From CAZNUM01 sp046861615 (GTDB lineage: Bacteria > Fidelibacterota > Marinisomatia > Marinisomatales > TCS55): a stretch of 16,429 bases of DNA. The translations under genes were made by a program, and so were the position numbers. The stretch covers positions 1 to 16,429 of the forward strand of contig JBHHUS010000041.1 of assembly GCA_046861615.1 (NCBI GenBank). The letters run 5' to 3'. The notes under the pieces are model-generated. The model was not told the origin of the DNA. It ran no database searches and saw nothing but the letters and a program-made list of their open reading frames with translations. This document shows, piece after piece, positions 1-7,575 of the stretch (position 1 is its first letter; each line of letters starts with the position of its first letter).

Positions 1-2
1 GG

Positions 3-560
3 AGTGGTCATCCCGCTTCCATGGTCCAGGAATTGGACGATTCCTTTGACGCCCTGATATTCATCGGTTATCACTCCCGAGCGGGCTGTGGCGGGAATCC
101 CCTGGCCCATACTATGAGTTCCTCCAAAGTGGAACGGTTGTGGATCAATGACCGGGAAACCTCAGAATTCCTGTTATTCGGCTATTGGGCGGCCGCCTTG
201 AAAGTGCCGATCGCCCTGGTAACCGGGGATGAAGCATTGACCCGGGAAGTACAGGAACTGAATCCCCGGATCTCGACGGTGGCGGTAAAAACAGGCTTCG
301 GGGATTCGACGGTGAATCTCCATCCGGCGGAAGCCCGGGAACAGATTCAAGTCGCCGCCCAGGCGGCAGTGTCAGGAAATCTGAAGGATTGTCTGCTGGA
401 ACTGCCTTCCACCTTCAAGTTGCGCCTCCGGTTTGTTAACCAGAAGGACGCTTACCGGGCGTCTTATTTCCCCCGCTGTGAGCTTATTGATGACAAAACA
501 ATTTCTTTTAACACCAAATCTTACTTCGAAGTCCTGCGCCTGGTGCTGTTTGTGATCTGA
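3..560 (+). CDS. D-aminopeptidase, DppA family (M55), C-terminal part, cut by window start
   Basis: The reading frame is open from the first complete codon at 3, so the true start lies outside the window. Met at 21 is internal, because the residues before it (SGHPASM) continue the family pattern. Visible M55 features are GYHSRAG, LAHTMS, a WIND...SE stretch and VTGDEAL, followed by a helical C-terminal half. In DppA-type enzymes the His of the GYH motif is a metal ligand and the His of HTMS is catalytic; both are present here. The family releases N-terminal D-amino acids from small peptides, often peptidoglycan-derived, with zinc, and forms a ring-shaped decamer. Nothing links it to the pilus genes; it ends 225 bp before the next gene. 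The family call is firm; the substrate is unknown. Confidence 0.88.
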   Translation, partial: SGHPASMVQELDDSFDALIFIGYHSRAGCGGNPLAHTMSSSKVERLWINDRETSEFLLFGYWAAALKVPIALVTGDEALTREVQELNPRISTVAVKTGFGDSTVNLHPAEAREQIQVAAQAAVSGNLKDCLLELPSTFKLRLRFVNQKDAYRASYFPRCELIDDKTISFNTKSYFEVLRLVLFVI

Positions 561-785
561 TTAATGCCGAACTGGCATGCCCGGTACATCCTTGGCGGAT
601 AGCAACGCTCCCGGTTGACACACCGCAGCTGTTAACCTGAAATAATTGTCCGGAATTGCGACCGGTGCTGCTTTGTTGAAGGTTTTTTAGAAAGTGTAAA
701 TAGTTGCTTGCTGTTTATAGAGGGTGATCGTTAATTTGCGGATAATTGTGAAAATCATTAATACTGTGAATACCCTGTTTTTAAT
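561..785. other. Intergenic region upstream of the pilus cluster
   Basis: This 225 bp gap separates the D-aminopeptidase from the first pilus-locus gene and must hold the promoter of the long operon, unless transcription reads through. No tRNA or convincing small gene was seen. A weak sigma-70-like pair, TTGCGG (736-741) and TAATAC (759-764) with a 17 bp spacer, matches consensus at only 3 of 6 positions each. No good rho-independent terminator is visible; the AACCT (634-638) and AGGTT (680-684) arms before a T run are too far apart to be convincing. Confidence 0.5.
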
Positions 786-1394
786 GTGACCAAACCCAGA
801 AAATATTTTACAACGGGGGATATTGCCCGTTACTGTGAGGTGGATGTGAATACGGTAAAGAACTGGATTAAACATGGTCAGTTGCAGGCCTTTACTACGC
901 CCTCCGGTCATTACCGGATTGCCCGGGATGCCTTCATCAGTTTTATTAATAAACAGGGTTTTATTTATGAGGCTGAATTTTTTGGAGATGATTCCAACGA
1001 TCCGGATGTATTGATCATTGATGATGACAGCAGTCACGGCAACCGGATTGTTTATACTTTAAACACGCATTATAAAAACCTGAAATTCGAGGTTGTATCC
1101 AATGGTTTTGATGGATATACCCGTTTACAGGATTCGCAACCCAAAATTATCCTTCTGGACCTGGTGATGAATGGAATCAACGGGCTGGATTTTTTACGGA
1201 TCCTGCGGTCCAATGAAAGGATGAAACATATTCATGTGGTAGTTCTTTCAGCCCACATAAATAAGAAGTTCAATCAGGAATTGAAGGAATTAGGTGTGGA
1301 GGACGTGCTTGAAAAACCAGTGGATGAAAATATGCTGTTGCAGATAATGGATTCCTATTTACGTAATTCCATCCCTAACACTGTTCAAAATTGA
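786..1394 (+). CDS. Regulator with N-terminal MerR/excisionase-type HTH and C-terminal receiver domain
   Basis: 202 aa. Residues about 7-57 form an excisionase/MerR-like winged helix (TTGDIARYCEVDVNTVKNW, then the wing TPSGHYRI). Residues about 73-193 form a receiver domain with all key residues: the acidic cluster D79-D81, phosphoacceptor D125 in the ILLDLVM strand, S155, and K177-P178. It is therefore expected to be phosphorylated and to bind DNA. The order is reversed from usual response regulators, which place the receiver first. The start is GTG at 786: a stop at 759-761 precedes it in frame and no other start codon lies between. No clear Shine-Dalgarno sequence is seen. It lies 23 bp before the ExeA-like gene and probably opens the operon. 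Its target and partner kinase are not visible here. Confidence 0.85.
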   Translation: MTKPRKYFTTGDIARYCEVDVNTVKNWIKHGQLQAFTTPSGHYRIARDAFISFINKQGFIYEAEFFGDDSNDPDVLIIDDDSSHGNRIVYTLNTHYKNLKFEVVSNGFDGYTRLQDSQPKIILLDLVMNGINGLDFLRILRSNERMKHIHVVVLSAHINKKFNQELKELGVEDVLEKPVDENMLLQIMDSYLRNSIPNTVQN

Positions 1395-1417
1395 TCGTGA
1401 AATGATATAGCATAACC

Positions 1418-2242
1418 ATGAATTACTACGAAATCCTCGGACTTCAGAAGGAGCCTTTTTCCATGGCCCCGGATCCTGAATTTTTCTATCACTCCCAAAG
1501 TCATGGCGAATGCCTGAACCGGCTGGAGATCTCGTTGCGCCTGAATCGCGGTCTGAATGTGGTTATTGGTGGCGTGGGTATTGGAAAGACCACCCTTTCA
1601 CGATTGCTGCTGGGACGGTTTGTGGAATTTGGCCGGGATTATAAATTTTTTCTGATTCTGGACCCCACCTGGAAAAATACCCAGGAATTTCTAATCTATC
1701 TCCAGAAGTTATTTGGGATCAAGGGAGCCGAAACCTATCAAGCTGAAATGATGGACCGGATTGAACATTTCCTGATTGATAATTCCCTGAACTCCAAACG
1801 GCAGATTGTACTGGTGATCGATGAAGGACAAAAAATGGGGTCACCCCAGATCGAGATTATCCGAACGCTGTTGAATTTTGAAACCAACGATCAGAAACTG
1901 ATTCAGGTTATTATTTTTGCCCAGCCTGAATTTCAGGATTTACTGGATAAACATGAAAATTTCAAGGACCGGATTGCTTTCGGATATTATATCAGACCGA
2001 TGGAAAAGGAAGATACTATTCAGTTCATCAATCATCGGCTGGCAGTTGCTGGCGATAAGGATGGCAGCCTGTTTACCGCTGAAGCCAAAGAAATCATCCA
2101 TGAACAAACTTTGGGCTTTCCCCGGAAAGTGGTGGTACTTTGCCACACCCTGATTATTGATATGATGGTTCAGGATAAAAAATGCGTTGACGCTAACCTG
2201 GCTTTTGAACGCTTTAAAGCGGCGGACTTAAAAAATGACTGA
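1418..2242 (+). CDS. ExeA/GspA-family AAA ATPase, MshM-like
   Basis: 274 aa. It opens with the family signature MNYYEILGLQKEPFSMAPDP. Walker A is GGVGIGKT (51-58, K57). Walker B is VLVIDE (131-136), followed by GQKM. A FAQPEF stretch (168-172 region) matches the family's GQPEL sensor, and DRIAF the conserved arginine region. Length fits MshM-type proteins of MSHA pilus loci; the C-terminal peptidoglycan-binding domain of Aeromonas ExeA is absent, and no membrane segment is seen. Family members are thought to help secretin or pilus assembly through the cell wall; here that role is inferred from context. Its stop overlaps the start of the next gene by 8 bp, suggesting translational coupling with the PilM-PilN fusion. 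Confidence 0.9.
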   Translation: MNYYEILGLQKEPFSMAPDPEFFYHSQSHGECLNRLEISLRLNRGLNVVIGGVGIGKTTLSRLLLGRFVEFGRDYKFFLILDPTWKNTQEFLIYLQKLFGIKGAETYQAEMMDRIEHFLIDNSLNSKRQIVLVIDEGQKMGSPQIEIIRTLLNFETNDQKLIQVIIFAQPEFQDLLDKHENFKDRIAFGYYIRPMEKEDTIQFINHRLAVAGDKDGSLFTAEAKEIIHEQTLGFPRKVVVLCHTLIIDMMVQDKKCVDANLAFERFKAADLKND

Positions 2243-4646
2243 CTCCAAGGAAAAAGAGAGTAATCTGGCAACGAACCGGTTGCTCGATCTGCTCCGTTCT
2301 CAGCAGGCGGAAACCAAACCGCCCCCTGCGGAGCGGAAGGAGCAGGAAGCAAAAGAAGTCGAAGAAAAAACGGCCGTAAAAGCAGCCGCTCCGGAGGAAA
2401 AACCGGCAAAAACTGTCCCCGAACCGGATAAAGAGGAATCCGGGGATAGTGAACCTACGGCCAAATCCATCCTGAAAGCGTTAGAGCACATCCAGGGTAG
2501 TGAAAAAACTGACCAGGAGGATGAAGAACAACCGGCTGAAAAGGAAACAGCAGTTAAAAAACCACCGCCGGCGCCGGAAAAAGTTACCCCGAAAGAACCT
2601 ACTCCGAAACCGGCTCCAAAAGCAGCCACTCCCGTGGTTCAACCCGAATCAAAACCGGTCAAAGAACAACCGGCTAAGACTGAAAAACCGGTAACCGCCG
2701 CAAAACCAACTGTTAAAGAACTGATTAAAAAAGTACCCAAGTCCTCCGGCACGACGATTTCAAAATCTTCGATTAAAACAAAACGGGGTAAGCAAGAGGA
2801 AACGCACTCACAGGAATTATTAAAGGAAATTCAGACTCCCAAACCGAAGCCAAAGCAGGTTCAGGAGGAAGAAATTCCACCGGTAGAATTTGATGAATCG
2901 CTGTTCTCCACCCTGGCAGGACAGGGTGAGGAAAAGAAATTTGATATCGACAGCTATGTTTCCACTTTTTTCCAGTTGTTTAACGAATCCCGCCACAAAG
3001 TCACTATTCATTACGGGAAAAATTATTTACGTCTCCTGTACCTGAAGTCCGATCTGAACCAGGTGGATGTTGAAAAGCAGGTTGATTATAACCTCCCCTA
3101 TAAAACGGAAGAAAAAACCATTAAAAAAATGGACGAGCTGATTACATACGCCCTGGATACCTGTATTGACAAAAAAGTGAAAAAGACCGCCTATGGAGCG
3201 CTGTATTCACAGGAGGGGAATCCCAAGACCCATATTTTACAGACGCCGGAACTAAAGGACAGTGAGTTGAAGGATCTGGTGGAGTGGAACGCTAAGAAAA
3301 ATATGGGTTATAATCCCGATACTAATGTTCTGGACTGGGAGGTATTGACCGGCGCTGAAGACGCCACCAAGCGGAATATTGTTATTGGTTTGAAAGACGA
3401 ATCCACCCTGAAAAAAGAAGTTACACTGTTTCATAAAAGTGATTTGAAGTTGAGGCTGGTATCTACTATACCAATCCTGTTATGGCGGTTATTTGTTCAT
3501 AATTACCCGGATCGGAAAGAAGGCTGTTATGTTTTAATCCACATCGGTGCTAAGGTGACTACGCTGGCAGTCGTGAAGGACCATAAACTGGTATTCAACC
3601 GTGAAATTTCGGTGGGGGGCGAGGATTTTCATACTGCTGCCATGCAGCGGATTGTTTTAGGGGACGAAGCAATCCGGATAGATAACCAGATGGCAAAAGA
3701 ATTTTTACGGGATTACGGAATTCCCGACCAGAAAGCAGGAGTAATCAAAGGGACCAAGATCAGCCTGTATAAAATATCCATTTTCCTGCGTCCCGTTGTG
3801 GAACGGATCACCCGGGAGCTGGAACGGTCACTCAATTATTTCAAGAAAGAAAATTCAGCCCTTGACTGGCAGGAGTTACTATTCTGCGGTATCGGTGCTA
3901 CATTTCCGAATCTGGTAAAAACGCTGGGACTGAACCTGAATACCAAAGTTGGATTATTGAATCCCGTCCGGGTTGGGCGTTATGTGTCTGAAGAAATTGC
4001 CCTTCAGCCCGATAGATCAGTCCTCGACTATTCCCTGAATTTTGCCTTAGCCACTAAAAACTCAGAGAAAATTAACCTGCTGCCGAAGAAACTCCTGGGT
4101 AATTACAAGTATATTTTCCTTTCCAAGGTGGCCATGGTGCTGGCCTTGTTCTTTATCCCTTATTTCAGTTTAACTGCTTTTATGGCCAATGGAGAATTGA
4201 AAGATCTAAGTAAAAATATTGAAATGCGCACCAATCAGTGGAATAATGTTTCCGGCCGGGTTAATGAATATTTTAAAATTATCGGCGATATCGGTATTTT
4301 AAATAATTACCGGACCTATTTGAAGAATGACCGGATTCATTCGGACAACCAGTTAAAACTGTTGAAACTTTTTTCTACTTTGGCCCCGGAAAATATTAAA
4401 TTGACTTCCCTGGCTTTTACCAGGGAAGTTATCTCCGGTGAATCCGATAAGAATCAAAGCTACGGGAATAAAATGGCTATTCGGGGCTTTGTCCAGGCTG
4501 ACCCATCCGTAGCGGATATCCATTTAACCAATTACCGAATGAAACTGGAGACATTATCCTTCATTCGCAAAGTGGACATGATTATGGATGATATGAGCAG
4601 GCCGGAAGAAGGAAAATTGTTTTTCAACCTTTCACTGCGATTCTGA
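2235..4646 (+). CDS. PilM-PilN fusion (GspL/MshI-like) with long disordered N-terminus
   Basis: 803 aa. Three parts are visible. Residues 1 to about 235 are rich in Pro, Glu, Lys and Ala and look disordered, broken by short hydrophobic helical stretches. Residues about 245-605 form a PilM/FtsA-like actin fold: a first phosphate-loop-like strand at 256-270, a second at 432-462 (LIHIGAKVTTL ending SVGG), and a CGIGATFP loop at 551-558. Then comes KINLLPKKL (612-620), the motif by which PilN normally docks on PilM. It is followed by one membrane segment (about 626-648), a coiled-coil stretch and a PilN-like periplasmic domain to the end. PilM and PilN are usually separate genes; GspL and some MshI-type proteins are comparable fusions. 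It overlaps the upstream ATPase gene by 8 bp and precedes pilO by 6 bp. Role: inner-membrane assembly platform linking cytoplasmic motors to PilO/PilP. Domain calls are by eye. Confidence 0.88.
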   Translation: MTDSKEKESNLATNRLLDLLRSQQAETKPPPAERKEQEAKEVEEKTAVKAAAPEEKPAKTVPEPDKEESGDSEPTAKSILKALEHIQGSEKTDQEDEEQPAEKETAVKKPPPAPEKVTPKEPTPKPAPKAATPVVQPESKPVKEQPAKTEKPVTAAKPTVKELIKKVPKSSGTTISKSSIKTKRGKQEETHSQELLKEIQTPKPKPKQVQEEEIPPVEFDESLFSTLAGQGEEKKFDIDSYVSTFFQLFNESRHKVTIHYGKNYLRLLYLKSDLNQVDVEKQVDYNLPYKTEEKTIKKMDELITYALDTCIDKKVKKTAYGALYSQEGNPKTHILQTPELKDSELKDLVEWNAKKNMGYNPDTNVLDWEVLTGAEDATKRNIVIGLKDESTLKKEVTLFHKSDLKLRLVSTIPILLWRLFVHNYPDRKEGCYVLIHIGAKVTTLAVVKDHKLVFNREISVGGEDFHTAAMQRIVLGDEAIRIDNQMAKEFLRDYGIPDQKAGVIKGTKISLYKISIFLRPVVERITRELERSLNYFKKENSALDWQELLFCGIGATFPNLVKTLGLNLNTKVGLLNPVRVGRYVSEEIALQPDRSVLDYSLNFALATKNSEKINLLPKKLLGNYKYIFLSKVAMVLALFFIPYFSLTAFMANGELKDLSKNIEMRTNQWNNVSGRVNEYFKIIGDIGILNNYRTYLKNDRIHSDNQLKLLKLFSTLAPENIKLTSLAFTREVISGESDKNQSYGNKMAIRGFVQADPSVADIHLTNYRMKLETLSFIRKVDMIMDDMSRPEEGKLFFNLSLRF

Positions 4647-4652
4647 TAAGTA

Positions 4653-5228
4653 ATGCATAATAAAACCATATTTTTAGGTTTAATTGCCCTGATTATTCTT
4701 GCCGCCGGCTGGTGGGGATGGTACAGTGTTTATGTCATTGGAAATGAAATCAGCGAGAAAGAAGCCCAACTGGAGAAACTGGACGGAAAATTTGAAGAGA
4801 TTGCTCAAATCACCGAAAGTTACGATGTGATCAAAGAACGGTTTGATAAAATTGAGAGTGATTTTGATACCCTGAGAAATGTGGTCTCCAACCGCGATTC
4901 TTTTGTGACGGTACTGGAAGAAATTCGCCGCATCGCAGAAACTCAAAATGTTAAAGTCATTACACTTTCTCCCCTGTTGGACGACACTTTCCCGGCGATA
5001 AAAACTAATCTGAACTTCACTGAAAAACATATTGAGCGCTATCCCATTCAAATGCGGATTATGGGTGATTATCTGACCCTGGGAAAATTCCTGGAAGAAG
5101 TGACTGCTATTCCGGCCACCGTCAACATTGCCCGGGTTTCCCTGGACACGGACCTGAATGAAGGAGGTATCCTGGCGTGTGAATTAATGTTATATACCTA
5201 TGTATTCCTGGATGACGTGAAGATTTAG
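4653..5228 (+). CDS. pilO: PilO-like inner-membrane platform protein
   Basis: 191 aa. There is a short cytoplasmic start, one membrane segment (about 5-28), a coiled coil (about 30-95), then a periplasmic ferredoxin-like domain with the family pattern YPIQMRIMGDYLTLGKFLEEV (starting at 130). PilO pairs with PilN through both the coiled coil and the periplasmic domain, forming the ring that connects the PilC/ATPase base to PilP and the secretin. The gene sits 6 bp after the PilM-PilN fusion and 2 bp before the PilP-like gene, the standard M-N-O-P order. MSHA loci have MshJ in this slot; the two are equivalent in role. Confidence 0.9.
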   Translation: MHNKTIFLGLIALIILAAGWWGWYSVYVIGNEISEKEAQLEKLDGKFEEIAQITESYDVIKERFDKIESDFDTLRNVVSNRDSFVTVLEEIRRIAETQNVKVITLSPLLDDTFPAIKTNLNFTEKHIERYPIQMRIMGDYLTLGKFLEEVTAIPATVNIARVSLDTDLNEGGILACELMLYTYVFLDDVKI

Positions 5229-5230
5229 CC

Positions 5231-5728
5231 ATGAAGAAACTGGAAAAAAGACAAATTGTATTACTGGGTGTTCTGGTGGTGGTACTGGCCTACTACCTGA
5301 TTGATCGGGGGGTTTTTTCAACCGAGGCGATCGTAGAGGGTGTCCAGAAATTGGCTGCAGTTCCGGAGAAAAATCCCGTGGAAGATATCATTGAAGAGGA
5401 TCAGGATTACACCCAACTGGCAGCGGTAGAGATTGTCTGGGACGGGGAGTGGAAAGAAGACCCCTTTTACTATGCCCCTCCGGATTCCCTGCAGGAAGAT
5501 TCGAAAGGTCTGTTAAATCAATTATTTGGCAGTGATAATCCGGCTTCTGCTTCCGGATTCGAAATCTCCGGTATCTCCTGGCATGGGAATACCGGATATG
5601 CCATTATTAACGGGGAACCGATCACTGAAGGACAGTCAATCGGGGGCTACACGGTGGAGAAAATCGCCTTTAATTATGCCATTCTGGTGCAGGGTAAAAA
5701 GACAATCAGATTAACCCTTAATAATTGA
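5231..5728 (+). CDS. PilP/MshK/GspC-like inner-membrane protein
   Basis: 165 aa. An N-terminal membrane anchor (about 8-24) is followed by an acidic, probably flexible linker (about 45-105) and a C-terminal small beta domain (about 108-163). The C-terminal domain reads like the homology region of GspC/PilP: FEISGISW, then YAIINGEPITEGQSIGGYTV, then a hydrophobic strand and TIRLTL at the end. This domain normally contacts the secretin N-domains. Canonical PilP is a lipoprotein, whereas this one has an uncleaved-looking anchor and no lipobox Cys, so it is closer to MshK or GspC. Its position, between pilO and the secretin, supports the role strongly. Confidence 0.82.
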   Translation: MKKLEKRQIVLLGVLVVVLAYYLIDRGVFSTEAIVEGVQKLAAVPEKNPVEDIIEEDQDYTQLAAVEIVWDGEWKEDPFYYAPPDSLQEDSKGLLNQLFGSDNPASASGFEISGISWHGNTGYAIINGEPITEGQSIGGYTVEKIAFNYAILVQGKKTIRLTLNN

Positions 5729-5736
5729 GCTATGAT

Positions 5737-7557
5737 GTGAAAAAATTCATTTTATTTTGCAGCCTGTATTGGTTAGGTCTGGTCACTGGAGCGGCTCAAG
5801 AGGTTGAAAAAATTACCACCTTTGAAGGTAAAACGGAGATGGGGGTCATTATTTTTCTCTCCGAGAGTATTGAATATGAAGAAATTGTAACCCAGTCACC
5901 GCCCCAATTGAAAGTGAAATTCCCCAGGGCAACATTTGCCCAAAAGTATTATTCTAAACATATCAGTCTGCCGCCTTTATACCGTATTGATGCTGCCGAG
6001 CGGAGAATTGATCCCGGTTATACCGAAGTTACGCTGGAATTTTCAGTTTTACCGGAATACCGGATTGAAGCCCCTGAAGGCAATAAGGTGACCATAGTCT
6101 GGGAACCCAAAAAAGAGGATGTAAAACGCCGCACCAAGGCCCGACGGATTTCCATGTTTGAGACCACCGTGTCCCTGAATTTCAGAGATGCCGATTTGCA
6201 GGAGATATTACGGTTGCTGGCAGTTCAGAATAATCTAAATGTCATCGCCAGTGATGATGTGAAAGGAAAAGTGACCGTTACCCTGAATGATGTGACGCTG
6301 GGAGCGGCGCTGGACGCAATTTTAAAGGTAAACGGCTATGACTGGTTCCTCCAGGAGAATATTGTAGTTGTTAAACCCTCTGATTTTGAAATGAGCGGAG
6401 AACTGGAAACGCGGGTATATAAGCTGGAGTATGTGGATGCCAGCGCTGTCAGTACGGCAATTATTAATGTACTGACTACCAAGGGGAAACTGCAGGTATT
6501 TTCACCGGTGTCCAAAGGCGGCTTTGTAGGCGGCGGTGGTATTGGTGGTGGCGCCGGGGGAGCAGGAGCGGCAGGAGGGGGCGCAACAGGAGGTCTGGGT
6601 GGTCTGGGTGGCCTGGTAGGCGGTCTTGGTGGTGGCGGCATAGGCGGCGCCGGTGTTGGCGGTGCCGGTGCCGTTGGTGGTGTTGGTGGTGCCGGCGGTG
6701 TAGGCGGTGTCGGTGGTGCCGGGGGTGGACTGGGAATCACGACGGCTGATCACTTGTTAGTGACAGATGTTTACTGGAATTTTGACCGGATTGAAGAAGT
6801 GATTTATAAACTGGACAAACGCATTCCCCAGATCAATATTGCAGTTAAATTTGTCGAAACTAAATTAAGTCTGGATGAGCGACTGGGAATTAACTGGAAT
6901 ATGCGCAGTACTTTATCTGGACTGACGCCCCGGGATGCCTCCACCAGCGGGACTGCTCAGGACGCCATGGAGTTGGGTGGTGGACTGAAATTCGGTAATA
7001 ATAGTCTGAAAATTGCCACGTTGAGTTTGCCCATGTTTACCAGTCTGCTGGAAATATTGTCAACCGACGATGATACCCGCTTGATTCAGGAACCACAGGT
7101 CACTACTTTTGATAATACCTTGGCCACGGTTTCGGTTGGAACCTCCTATCCGATCCTGGTCCCCAGCACTGAAGGCGGTCTGGCGGGCACTCAGCCGCCT
7201 ACTTTCCAGGATGAAGAAGTGAATATTGAATTGAGTGTCCAACCGCGTATAAATGAAGATCGATTTATTTCCATGACCATTAACACTACTGTCCAGGCCC
7301 TGGTGGGGATGGCCGGTCCCGATGCCGACCGGCCGGTTATATCGGAACGATCGGCCAATACACAGATCATGGTGACAAACAATGAAACATTACTGATCGG
7401 CGGATTAATTTTCGATCAGCAAATCGAATCCCAGTCCAAAGTCCCGGTTCTGGGGAATATTCCGCTGATTAAAGGTTTTTTCAGGCATTCAACTACCAAG
7501 ACGGAACAGCGGGAATTGCTGATCTTTATTACACCAGCAATCGTGGAATTAAACTAG
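5737..7557 (+). CDS. pilQ: Type IV pilus secretin, PilQ/MshL-like, with Gly-rich insert
   Basis: 606 aa from GTG at 5737. This start gives a signal peptide (KKFILFCSLYWLGLVTGAAQ). A TTG at 5725 overlapping the previous stop is possible but would put Asp before the positive residues. Domains in order: AMIN-like (about 22-122), secretin STN/N0 (about 141-213), an N1/N3-type domain starting VYKLEYVDASAV (about 227) that is split by a 73-residue Gly-rich stretch (261-333) and resumes at TTADHLLVTD, then the outer-membrane secretin core (about 380-604). The core carries RLIQEPQ, the late VPVLGNIPLIKGFF motif and the LLIFITP end. It forms the outer-membrane pore for the pilus. It lies 8 bp after the PilP-like gene, as is usual. 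The call is firm; the choice between PilQ and MshL names is loose. Confidence 0.93.
   Translation: MKKFILFCSLYWLGLVTGAAQEVEKITTFEGKTEMGVIIFLSESIEYEEIVTQSPPQLKVKFPRATFAQKYYSKHISLPPLYRIDAAERRIDPGYTEVTLEFSVLPEYRIEAPEGNKVTIVWEPKKEDVKRRTKARRISMFETTVSLNFRDADLQEILRLLAVQNNLNVIASDDVKGKVTVTLNDVTLGAALDAILKVNGYDWFLQENIVVVKPSDFEMSGELETRVYKLEYVDASAVSTAIINVLTTKGKLQVFSPVSKGGFVGGGGIGGGAGGAGAAGGGATGGLGGLGGLVGGLGGGGIGGAGVGGAGAVGGVGGAGGVGGVGGAGGGLGITTADHLLVTDVYWNFDRIEEVIYKLDKRIPQINIAVKFVETKLSLDERLGINWNMRSTLSGLTPRDASTSGTAQDAMELGGGLKFGNNSLKIATLSLPMFTSLLEILSTDDDTRLIQEPQVTTFDNTLATVSVGTSYPILVPSTEGGLAGTQPPTFQDEEVNIELSVQPRINEDRFISMTINTTVQALVGMAGPDADRPVISERSANTQIMVTNNETLLIGGLIFDQQIESQSKVPVLGNIPLIKGFFRHSTTKTEQRELLIFITPAIVELN
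6517..6735 (+). repeat. Glycine-rich low-complexity coding repeat inside the secretin gene
   Basis: These 73 codons encode 47 Gly; the rest are almost all Ala, Val, Leu and Ile, with one Thr and one Phe and no charged residue. The DNA is a degenerate array of GGY/GGC codons with recurring units such as GGTGGTGCCGG and GGCGGTGT. It is much richer in G than its surroundings on this strand. It sits in the loop of an N-domain, where GspD-type secretins often carry a Gly/Ser-rich loop. The reverse strand gives a long proline-rich open frame that is an artefact of this composition. Confidence 0.9.
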
Positions 7558-7575
7558 GAGCAGAACGGAAGCAGT

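Noticed and set aside
571..590. Sigma-54-like TGGCATG before the first regulator gene
   Set aside because: The required TTGC element at the right spacing is missing (GTACA there instead).
634..688. Possible terminator after the D-aminopeptidase (AACCT and AGGTT arms before a T run)
   Set aside because: Arms are only 5 bp with a loop of about 41 nt; not a credible rho-independent terminator.
687..1037. Minus-strand frame of 116 codons over the first regulator gene
   Set aside because: It is antisense to a clear HTH domain and has no family features.
5725..5736. TTG start for the secretin overlapping the previous stop
   Set aside because: The GTG at 5737 gives a normal signal peptide beginning with Lys-Lys; the TTG adds Ser-Tyr-Asp before it. 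The TTG remains possible.
6336..6740. Proline-rich open frames on the minus strand opposite the secretin
   Set aside because: They are mirror images of the Gly codons on the coding strand, with no start signals; the secretin frame explains the sequence.
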